Assembly: GCA_021154065.1 (NCBI GenBank)
Contig: JAJKJG010000143.1
Location: 1 to 6,704, forward strand
DNA length: 6,704 nucleotides
Source: Methylobacterium sp.
GTDB lineage: Bacteria > Pseudomonadota > Alphaproteobacteria > Rhizobiales > Beijerinckiaceae
Direction: 5' to 3'
Shown: positions 1 to 5,547 of the stretch, piece by piece
Layout of the letters: each line of letters begins with the position of its first letter
Numbering within the stretch: position 1 is the first letter of the stretch
Notes under the pieces: generated by a model
The model's database searches: none
Seen by the model: the letters and a program-made list of their open reading frames with translations, nothing else
What the model was told of the DNA's origin: nothing
Position numbers and translations under genes: made by a program

Positions 1-1
1 C

Positions 2-556
2 GAGTCGAAGGGCCTTGGGAACACCGTCACCTGGGTCGCAGGCGGCGGCCTCAACACGATGTCGCCGGCGCTCGAGACCAAGCAGTTCGATGCGATCATG
101 GCGGTGCCCGGGTGGGTCATCGAGGCCGAGAGCAAGGGCTTCGGCAAGGCCATCTTCGACACGTCGAAGCCGGGCGTCTTTACCGGCGCCTACGGCGGCA
201 CCGTGCCGGTGCTCGTGATCTACACGCTCGAGGACACGATCGAGCAAGATCGGAGCCTCGTGCAGTCCTTCGTGAACGGCCTCTACCAGGCCATGCTCTG
301 GGTGAAAAAGACCCCGGTCGACGAAGTCCACGCCCTCGTCGCGGAGAAGTACTTCCCCGGCCAGGACCCGACCGCGCTGAAGGCGGAGATCGGTTTCGAC
401 AAGGCCACCTGGGAGTATACCGGGCGGATCGACAAGGCGTCGTTCGAGCGCGGCGGCAAGGTTTGGTACCGGGCCGGAACGGACATTCCGGAAGCGCGCT
501 TCGAGGACATCGTCGACATGAGCTTCCTCGACGCGGCCCAGGCCCGCTTCGGATGA
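2..556 (+). CDS. ABC transporter substrate-binding protein, NMT1/THI5/SsuA-like (5' truncated)
   Basis: The reading frame is open from base 2 to the TGA at 554-556, giving the last 184 residues of a protein whose start lies left of the window. It looks like the C-terminal lobe of a periplasmic binding protein of the nitrate/sulfonate/taurine/thiamine-precursor class (NMT1/THI5-like, cluster 2 type): a segment giving up a ligand-site loop (FDAIMAVPGW), then an alternating helix/strand pattern with helices such as RSLVQSFVNGLYQAMLWV and a C-terminal VDMSFLDAAQARFG. Such proteins bind a small solute in the periplasm and deliver it to a cognate permease. The signal peptide cannot be seen because of the truncation. 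The ATPase gene starts 10 bases downstream and the permease follows, so this is the binding component of one importer. The ligand cannot be read from the sequence; family assignments in this group are often to sulfonates or pyrimidines by default. The internal ATG at 59 is not the start, since the frame continues upstream without a stop. Confidence 0.82.
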   Translation, partial: ESKGLGNTVTWVAGGGLNTMSPALETKQFDAIMAVPGWVIEAESKGFGKAIFDTSKPGVFTGAYGGTVPVLVIYTLEDTIEQDRSLVQSFVNGLYQAMLWVKKTPVDEVHALVAEKYFPGQDPTALKAEIGFDKATWEYTGRIDKASFERGGKVWYRAGTDIPEARFEDIVDMSFLDAAQARFG

Positions 557-566
557 CGGCGTCGCC

Positions 567-1394
567 GTGAGCGAAGCCGCTCGGCGTCCCGCCAGGAGCC
601 CAGATTGCCGACCCGTGCGGATTGCGGTCCGTGACCTCGACAAGGTCTACGGCGGCAAGAGCAGCGTCGTCGCGGTCGAGAACATCTCGTTCGACGTGCG
701 GCAGGGAGAATTCGTCGCCCTCCTCGGACCATCGGGCTGCGGCAAGAGCACCATCCTCAACATGGTCGCCGGCCTCATTCCGCGCTCCGGTGGCGAGATC
801 GCCATCGATGGAGAGCGGGTCGTGGAAGGCGCCGTGAACCGGCGCGTCGGTTACGTCTTCCAGCGCGACACCGTGTTTCCATGGCGTACCGTCGAGGCGA
901 ATATCGGCTACGGACTCGAGATCGCCGGCGTGCCTCGCGACGAGCGCCGGGCGAAGGTCCGGCGCGCGATCGAGGTCGCCGGGCTCGCGGGCTTCGACGG
1001 CAGGTTTCCGCGGATGCTCTCGGGCGGTATGCGGCAGCGCGTGGCGCTCATGCGTACGCTGATCATGGAACCTGAGATTCTGCTGATGGACGAGCCCTTC
1101 GGGGCGCTCGATACGCACACGAAGCTCGAGATGCATCGGACGCTGCTCGAGATCTGGGAGCGCGAGCGGCAAACCGTGCTGTTCGTCACCCATGACCTCG
1201 GCGAGGCTCTGACGCTGGCGAGCCGGATCATCCTTCTCTCCGCCCGGCCGGGGCGACTAAAGGATGATTTCGAGGTGCCTTTCCCGCGCCCGCGCGACGC
1301 CGTCGCGTTGCGGGAGACGGCCGAGTTCGGGCGGCTCTATTCCCACATCTGGCACTCCCTCGGCGAGGAGTTCCGCCGCACGAAGGCCGAGTGA
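567..1394 (+). CDS. ABC transporter ATP-binding protein (SsuB/TauB/NrtD-like)
   Basis: This 275-residue protein is the cytoplasmic ATPase that powers the importer. All ABC motifs are present: Walker A GPSGCGKST at residues 54-62, Q-loop Q99, signature LSGGMRQR at 151-158, Walker B ILLMDEP at 171-177 with catalytic E176, D-loop ALD at 180-182 and switch histidine H209. Length and the QRDTVFPWRTV segment after the Q-loop fit the nitrate/sulfonate/taurine importer ATPases, and the short C-terminal extension lacks a regulatory domain. The start taken is GTG 567, 10 bases after the upstream stop; a second in-frame GTG at 615 (codon 17) would begin just before the conserved IAVRDLDKVY strand and is possible, because neither has a strong Shine-Dalgarno. 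Its stop overlaps or nearly touches the permease start, which indicates translational coupling. Family is certain; substrate is unknown. Confidence 0.93.
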   Translation: MSEAARRPARSPDCRPVRIAVRDLDKVYGGKSSVVAVENISFDVRQGEFVALLGPSGCGKSTILNMVAGLIPRSGGEIAIDGERVVEGAVNRRVGYVFQRDTVFPWRTVEANIGYGLEIAGVPRDERRAKVRRAIEVAGLAGFDGRFPRMLSGGMRQRVALMRTLIMEPEILLMDEPFGALDTHTKLEMHRTLLEIWERERQTVLFVTHDLGEALTLASRIILLSARPGRLKDDFEVPFPRPRDAVALRETAEFGRLYSHIWHSLGEEFRRTKAE

Positions 1395-1396
1395 TC

Positions 1397-2248
1397 ATGC
1401 GGTCGACGCGCGGCACGGTCCTGTTCTGGCAAGCGGCGATCCTCGCCGGCGTGCTTGCGGTCTGGCAGTGGGGCTACGACCTGCGCGCCTTGCCTGGGTT
1501 CAAGCCGTTCGTGCCGTCGATCCTCGATCCCTATTTCATCTCGAAGCCGTCGCTGATCTGGGCAAGCTTCCTGAAGCTCTCGTGCCTGTCCGACCGCGCG
1601 GGCTTTGCTGCCTGCCTCGCCAAGAACGAGAACAATCTCTGGATGGCGCTGCGGGTCACGATCGTGAATATGTGGTGGGGGTTCTTGTCCGGGAGCGTGT
1701 CCGGGGTGATCGCCGGGCTGGTGCTCGGCCGCTCCGACAAGCTGTCGCGGATCTTTCAGCCCTTCGTCGTCGCGATGAATTCGGTCCCGCGCATCGCGCT
1801 CGTGCCGCTTATCATCCTGATGTTCGGGCTGGGCGACATGTCGAAGATCGTGACGGCCTGGATCGTCGTGTTCTTCGTCGTGTTCTTCAACACCTTCGAG
1901 GGCACGCGAGCGGTCGACCGTGACCAGATCGCTGCCGCGCGCCTGCTCGGCGCCTCCGAGATGACGCTGTTGCGCACCGTGGTGATCCCGTCGGCGCTCG
2001 CTTGGGTTTTTGCCTCGCTGACGCCGGCCGTGTCCTTCGCGCTGATCGGCGTCATCGTCGGCGAGTTCATCGGCGCCGAGCGCGGTCTCGGCAAGCTCAT
2101 CATCGAGGCCGAGGCACGCGCCAATGCCTCCGAGATGATGGTCGCAATTTTCGCCATGATGATCGTCGGCATCGTGCTCGCCGCAATCGTGCGACGCGTC
2201 CAGAGCTATCTCCTCCGCTGGCAACCTCAGTTCGACGCAAAGGCGTGA
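1397..2248 (+). CDS. ABC transporter permease (SsuC/TauC-like, BPD_transp_1)
   Basis: This inner-membrane permease (283 residues from ATG 1397) forms the translocation path of the importer. Hydrophobic segments are visible at about residues 8-25, 87-111, 119-146, 150-166, 201-226 and 245-265, giving the usual six helices. The cytoplasmic EAA coupling loop lies at about 179-198 (AAARLLGASEMTLLRTVVIP), where it would dock on the ATPase. The GVIVGEFIGAERGLG motif near 218-233 is typical of SsuC/TauC/NrtB permeases. The start is uncertain: GTG 1391 overlaps the ATPase stop as GTGA, while ATG 1397 sits 10 bases after an AAGG at 1383-1386, so I prefer ATG 1397. A long predicted periplasmic loop after the first helix carries two cysteines (C63, C73) that could pair. 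Ligand is not predictable from the permease. Confidence 0.92.
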   Translation: MRSTRGTVLFWQAAILAGVLAVWQWGYDLRALPGFKPFVPSILDPYFISKPSLIWASFLKLSCLSDRAGFAACLAKNENNLWMALRVTIVNMWWGFLSGSVSGVIAGLVLGRSDKLSRIFQPFVVAMNSVPRIALVPLIILMFGLGDMSKIVTAWIVVFFVVFFNTFEGTRAVDRDQIAAARLLGASEMTLLRTVVIPSALAWVFASLTPAVSFALIGVIVGEFIGAERGLGKLIIEAEARANASEMMVAIFAMMIVGIVLAAIVRRVQSYLLRWQPQFDAKA

Positions 2249-2298
2249 TTCGTCGCTCGGACTTGTGATCCGGCGCCCTATTCATCATGATCGGCGTC

Positions 2299-2304
2299 AA
2301 GAGG
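2299..2304 (+). promoter_or_regulatory. Shine-Dalgarno that decides the DadA-like start
   Basis: AAGAGG lies 8 bases before ATG 2313. It supports that ATG over the in-frame GTG at 2265, which would add 16 residues unlike any dinucleotide-binding N-terminus. Confidence 0.6.
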
Positions 2305-2312
2305 CGTGGCGC

Positions 2313-3560
2313 ATGAAGACCGTCATTCTCGGAAGCGGCGTGATGGGCGTGACCACGGCGTGGCAGCTCGTCAAGGAGGGCCACGAGGTCTGCGTCGTCG
2401 ACCGGCAGCCGGTCGCCGCGAACGAGACGAGTTTCGCCAATGCCGGCCTCGTCGCGCCAGGGCACGCGCTCACCTGGTCGTCGCCCCGCGCGCCGAAGAT
2501 CCTGCTGAAATCGCTTTTCCGCGACGACCAGGCGCTTCGCCTGAAGCTCAGCGCCGATCCGCGCCTGTGGACGTGGTGCCTCAGGTTTCTCCGGAACTGC
2601 ACGTCGGAGCGGGCGCGGCGGAACACGCTTCGCAAGCTGAAGCTTTGCGTCTACTCCCAACATCAGCTCCAGGAGCTGGTGGCCGAGACAGGGGTCGAGT
2701 ACGACGGCGTACGCAAAGGTCTGCTCTACGTGTATCGCGACGCGGCATCGCTCGCGCGCGGCATCACAAACATGGCTATCCTGCGCGAGGCCGGCCAACG
2801 CATGGAAATCCTTGACGGCGCCGGCGTCGCAACCGTCGAGCCGGCCGCGGCGAGCCGGTCCCCTGTGGCCGGCGGGCTGTATTGCCCGGATGACGAGCAG
2901 GGCGACTCGAACAAGTTCACCCTTGGTCTCGCGGAACGGCTGAGGCAGCGCGGCGCCGAGTTCCGATTCTCAACGACGATCACCGGCTTCGAAACCTCGA
3001 GGGACCGCGTCGCCGGCGTGATGACCGACAAGGGGACGATCGCGGCCGATCAGGTGGTCCTGGCGCTCGGTAGCTATTCTTCGATCGTCGCGCGCAAGCT
3101 CGGCCTGAAGCTCCCGGTCTATCCCATCAAGGGATACTCGGTCACATTGCCCATTGACGGGTTCAATGGCGCTCCCGAGATCGGCGGCGTCGACGAGAAC
3201 AACCTCGTCGCCTGGTGCAAGATGGGAGCTCGTTTTCGCCTGACGGCGACGGCGGAGTTCTCGGGCTATGATACCGCGCACAAGCCTTCGGATTTCACCG
3301 GCATGCTCCGCGCGGCCCAGGAGCTCTTCCCGCACGCGGCCGACTACGGGTCGCCCTCATACTGGGCCTGCCTCAGGCCGATGACGCCGGAGGGGACGCC
3401 GATCTTCGGTCGAGGGCATTACAGGAATCTCTGGATCAATACCGGTCAGGGCCACATGGGTTGGACCATGGCTACAGGCTCGGCGCGGATCACGGCCGAC
3501 CTGATGGCCGGCCGCAAGCCTGAGATCGATACCGCGGGTATGGTTTACGGGCACGCTTGA
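2313..3560 (+). CDS. FAD-dependent oxidoreductase, D-amino-acid dehydrogenase (DadA) family
   Basis: This 415-residue protein belongs to the DAO/DadA flavoenzymes, which oxidise the C-N bond of D-amino acids or related amines to an imine that hydrolyses to a keto acid and ammonia, passing electrons to the respiratory chain. Starting at ATG 2313, the protein opens with a Rossmann beta-strand and GSGVMG at 7-12, with D30 ending the second strand where FAD ribose is bound. The NETSFANAGLVAPGH region (37-51) matches the DadA isoalloxazine-binding segment. The C-terminal WACLRPMTPEGTPIFG (351-366) and NLWINTGQGHMGWTMATGSA (372-391) are family hallmarks. Length is slightly under the roughly 430 residues of enterobacterial DadA. 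It follows the permease by 64 bases and the isomerase gene begins 12 bases after it, so it is probably in the same operon. Sarcosine, hydroxyproline or other secondary-amine dehydrogenases share this fold, so the true substrate is open; I therefore give no gene symbol. Confidence 0.88.
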   Translation: MKTVILGSGVMGVTTAWQLVKEGHEVCVVDRQPVAANETSFANAGLVAPGHALTWSSPRAPKILLKSLFRDDQALRLKLSADPRLWTWCLRFLRNCTSERARRNTLRKLKLCVYSQHQLQELVAETGVEYDGVRKGLLYVYRDAASLARGITNMAILREAGQRMEILDGAGVATVEPAAASRSPVAGGLYCPDDEQGDSNKFTLGLAERLRQRGAEFRFSTTITGFETSRDRVAGVMTDKGTIAADQVVLALGSYSSIVARKLGLKLPVYPIKGYSVTLPIDGFNGAPEIGGVDENNLVAWCKMGARFRLTATAEFSGYDTAHKPSDFTGMLRAAQELFPHAADYGSPSYWACLRPMTPEGTPIFGRGHYRNLWINTGQGHMGWTMATGSARITADLMAGRKPEIDTAGMVYGHA

Positions 3561-3572
3561 GGACGACGCGAC

Positions 3573-4361
3573 ATGCTGGCCGAGATCGAAACCGACCTTC
3601 TGGTCGACCGCCGCAACATCCCGTTCACGCTCGACGACGGCATCGCCCGCAAGGCCTCGCTCGGACTGATCGTGCTCGCGACGGACCACACGATCGAGCA
3701 TGAGTGGCGCGCGATGCTGACCGGGATCGAGGGGGTCGCCTTCTACGAGAGCCGGCTCTGGAACTCGGCCTCGATCACGCCGGAGACCCTGGCCGAGATG
3801 GAGCGCGACATTGCCTATGCGACGAAGCTGATCCGGCCAGGCGAGCGGATCGACGTCATGGCTTTCGCCTGCACCTCGGGCGCCATGGTTATCGGCGACG
3901 AGAAGATCGCGGCGAGAGTCCACGAGGAACGGCCGGGCATTCCGTGCACGAACCCGATCGCGGCGGCGGTCGCCGCCATGCAGGCGCTCGGTTCACGGCG
4001 TATGGCGCTGCTCACGCCTTACATCGCCCGCATCAACACCATGATGCGCGACTACATCGTCGACCGCGGCATCGAGGTGCCGGTGATGGGCTCGTTCAAC
4101 CACGAGAACGACAACGAGGTCGCACGGATCGACGCCCGGTCGGTCGAGGACGCCGTGCTCGAGCTCGGCCGGCACCCCTCGGTCGACGCCGTGTTCGTGT
4201 CCTGCACCAGCTTGCGCGCCGCGGAGCGGATCGAGGCGCTGGAAGCAAAGCTCGGAAAGCCGGTCACCTCGTCAAATCATGCGCTCGCTTGGCACAGTCT
4301 CCGGCTGGCGGGCTACGCGGCGCCGCTGCCGGGCTTCGGGCGTCTCATGCGTCTCGCGTGA
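3573..4361 (+). CDS. Maleate isomerase / arylmalonate decarboxylase / EutA-like Asp/Glu racemase superfamily protein
   Basis: This 262-residue cytosolic enzyme has the two-domain pseudo-symmetric pattern of the Asp/Glu racemase superfamily with one cysteine in each half: C100 in AFACTSG and C211 in VSCTSLR. In maleate isomerase and Asp/Glu racemases such paired cysteines attack or deprotonate the substrate. Other recognisable parts are GLIVLATDHTIEHEWR (31-46), GSFNHEND (173-180) and SSNHALAWHSLRLAG (233-247), which resemble maleate cis-trans isomerase, arylmalonate decarboxylase and the ectoine-utilisation protein EutA. These cannot be separated by eye, and no eutB-E genes are in view. ATG 3573 is preceded by TGAGGA at 3558-3563, which overlaps the upstream stop, so expression is coupled to the oxidoreductase. 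Paired with a DadA-like enzyme it could racemise an amino acid before oxidation, or isomerise a maleate-type product; both are inference. Confidence 0.83.
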   Translation: MLAEIETDLLVDRRNIPFTLDDGIARKASLGLIVLATDHTIEHEWRAMLTGIEGVAFYESRLWNSASITPETLAEMERDIAYATKLIRPGERIDVMAFACTSGAMVIGDEKIAARVHEERPGIPCTNPIAAAVAAMQALGSRRMALLTPYIARINTMMRDYIVDRGIEVPVMGSFNHENDNEVARIDARSVEDAVLELGRHPSVDAVFVSCTSLRAAERIEALEAKLGKPVTSSNHALAWHSLRLAGYAAPLPGFGRLMRLA

Positions 4362-4370
4362 GCCGAAGTC
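4332..4370 (+). other. Long imperfect hairpin over the isomerase stop codon
   Basis: Bases 4344-4351 (CTCATGCG) pair with 4355-4362 (CGCGTGAG, one G-U) around a TCT loop. After a four-base bulge (4340-4343), bases 4332-4339 pair with 4363-4370 (one G-U). The stop codon at 4359-4361 is inside the stem. It directly abuts the perfect palindrome that follows. A role in transcript 3' end stability is inference. Confidence 0.5.
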
Positions 4371-4399
4371 GATCTCTCCCCGCGTGCGGGGAGAGATCG
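4370..4399. terminator. Perfect 14-bp inverted repeat between convergent genes, probable bidirectional terminator
   Basis: CGATCTCTCCCCGC (4370-4383) is the exact reverse complement of GCGGGGAGAGATCG (4386-4399), separated by GT. It lies 8 bases past the + strand stop and 11 bases beyond the end of the - strand gene, where a shared terminator is expected. Neither side has a convincing T run, so termination would rely on the stem. The CTCTCCCCGC core resembles dispersed palindromes frequent between genes in Bradyrhizobium and relatives, so it may also be a member of a repeat family. Confidence 0.65.
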
Positions 4400-4410
4400 T
4401 TACGCAGCGA

Positions 4411-5188
4411 TCAAGCTTGCGGCGCCGGTGTGGCCGGCGTCGAGGCCGCTTCCGGGCTCCGCTTCCAGCGCAGGCCGGGGACGAGCATCGCGACGCGCTC
4501 GCGGTAATCGAGGTAGGTCTTGCCAAAGAACCTGACGAGGTCGCGCTCCTCGAGCTGGATGCCGATCACAATGTAGGCGGTGGTCAGCGCAGCGAAGAGG
4601 AGGTGGCCCGCGGTCATCGTCGGGCGTCGCCCAGAAGGCGATGATGAAGCCGAGGTAGATCGGGTGCCGCACGAGGTTGTAGAGGAGCGGCGTGCGGAAC
4701 GCCGTCTCCGGCACCGCCCGCCCGAGCCAATGCATCACGACCTGCTTCACCCCGAAGAGCTCGAAGTGACTGATCAGGAAAGTCGAGACCAGGACGAGAG
4801 TCCAACCGGCGAAGGACGCCGCCTGGAGGACGGCCGCACCCGTCGGGTCGGTCACGGTCCAGAGCGGCATGGGCATCGGACGCCACTGCCAGAACAGCAG
4901 GATCAATGACAGGCTCGCGAAGAGCACATAGGTGCTGCGCTCGATCGGCTTCGGCACGACCCGGGTCCAGAAGTGCTTGAAGCGCGGCCGCGCCATGACG
5001 CTGTGCTGGAGCGCGAACACGGTGAGAAGCAGCGTGTTCAGGAGCGCCTCGGCGAGCGGGGAGGGCGCCCCGGAATCGATGCCCTTTGGCACCCAGAGGT
5101 TCGCGACGAAGCCGATGGCGTAGAGGATCGTGGCGAAGGAGACGGCGTAGGCGCCGCTTCCGAACACGAGGAAGACGAATCGAAACAT
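4411..5188 (-). pseudogene. mddA: Methanethiol S-methyltransferase-like membrane protein (MddA/NnrU/ICMT superfamily), single-base frameshift
   Basis: MddA-type enzymes methylate methanethiol with S-adenosylmethionine to dimethyl sulfide in the membrane. From ATG 5188 (AAGGA 9 bases upstream) residues 1-189 match this family: a hydrophobic first helix with FATILYAIGFVANLWVPKGID (about 18-38), LQHSVMARPRFKHFW region (about 60-74), PIERSTYVLFASL (81-93), FLISHFELFG (137-146), RTPLLYNLVRHPIYLGF (165-181) and FWATP at 185-189. The frame then turns into Arg/Pro-rich nonsense, ending at 4400. The expected family continuation, TMTAGHLLFA, a hydrophobic helix, the EERD motif and YLDYRERV, is intact in the adjacent frame and ends at TGA 4411. 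Dropping one base of the GGG at 4622-4624 fuses the two into 258 residues, the usual family length. The shifted form would lack the C-terminal SAM-binding EERD region and is probably inactive. A consensus-sequence error is equally possible. The gene faces the operon and diverges from the regulator. Confidence 0.8.
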
Positions 5189-5197
5189 TGGGAACGG

Positions 5198-5202
5198 TCC
5201 TT
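5198..5202 (-). promoter_or_regulatory. Shine-Dalgarno of the mddA-like gene
   Basis: AAGGA on the - strand, 9 bases before ATG 5188. It supports that start. Confidence 0.55.
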
Positions 5203-5492
5203 CTTGGCTCGGGGTTGAGGTCGGACCCGCCGTCAGGCGGTGAGGGGATGGGCCGGCGCGACGCAGGCCTTGCAGATCGGTCTCCGAGTTAAGACGCTTG
5301 GCCTGTATGGGCGCCGCGGTGCTCTGGCTCCGTGACGCGGTTCACAGACTGGAGAGCTACAGCCGCTCGTCCCGCCGGGCTTTGCGAACACCTTCGGGCT
5401 CTCTGGAGATTTCATGGATTCCGCAGCCGGCACGGTGCTTGCGAAGCCATCTTCCCCGGTTCACGCCCGAGCCGTCCTGCGCTAAACCGGCC

Positions 5493-5515
5493 GGTGAGCG
5501 CGGGGCGCGCTCGCC
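5493..5515 (+). other. GC-rich leader hairpin upstream of the regulator gene
   Basis: GGTGAGCGCG (5493-5502) pairs with CGCGCTCGCC (5506-5515) over a GGG loop, ten pairs with one G-U. It ends 18 bases before the regulator's Shine-Dalgarno. It overlaps the palindrome ACCGGCCGGT (5486-5495), which forms an alternative pairing. It could be an operator, a leader structure or an upstream terminator; no T run follows it. Confidence 0.45.
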
Positions 5516-5533
5516 AGGACCGCCCCGATCGTT

Positions 5534-5539
5534 GAGGGA
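5534..5539 (+). promoter_or_regulatory. Shine-Dalgarno of the regulator, supporting a GTG start
   Basis: GAGGGA lies 8 bases before GTG 5548. An in-frame TGA at 5533-5535 rules out any start farther upstream. Confidence 0.6.
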
Positions 5540-5547
5540 AGCCCGCA

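Larger units (their letters stand above)
5189..5547. other. Divergent intergenic region between mddA-like gene and regulator
   Basis: These 359 bases hold no credible gene: overlapping frames here are Arg/Ser/Pro-rich and lack family features or good ribosome sites. The region must contain the promoters of both flanking genes, but I cannot point to a convincing -35/-10 pair. It contains the - strand Shine-Dalgarno (TCCTT at 5198-5202), a small CCGCC/GGCGG hairpin at 5227-5240 in the mddA-like leader, the 10-bp palindrome ACCGGCCGGT at 5486-5495 and a strong GC hairpin at 5493-5515. It is slightly less GC-rich than the genes around it. Confidence 0.6.

Noticed and set aside
180..1193. Long open frame on the - strand opposite the ATPase
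   Set aside because: It is an Arg/His/Asp-rich shadow of high-GC coding sequence; the + strand frame has all ABC motifs.
1337..2224. Long open frame on the - strand opposite the permease
   Set aside because: It is His/Asp/Arg-rich with no domain pattern, a typical mirror of a GC-rich membrane protein gene.
2265..2312. N-terminal extension of the DadA-like protein from GTG 2265
   Set aside because: The added 16 residues precede the Rossmann strand without family support, whereas ATG 2313 has a good Shine-Dalgarno.
2287..2316. Nine-codon reading frame (ATG 2287) whose TGA overlaps the DadA-like ATG as ATGA
   Set aside because: It has no Shine-Dalgarno of its own, no run of regulatory codons and could easily occur by chance, so I do not call a leader peptide.
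4279..4644. 121-residue + strand frame across the convergent junction
   Set aside because: It overlaps two better-supported genes and the hairpins, with no family character.
5382..5445. TTGCGAA repeated at 5382-5388 and 5439-5445
   Set aside because: A seven-base direct repeat 57 bases apart is expected by chance and has no flanking symmetry.
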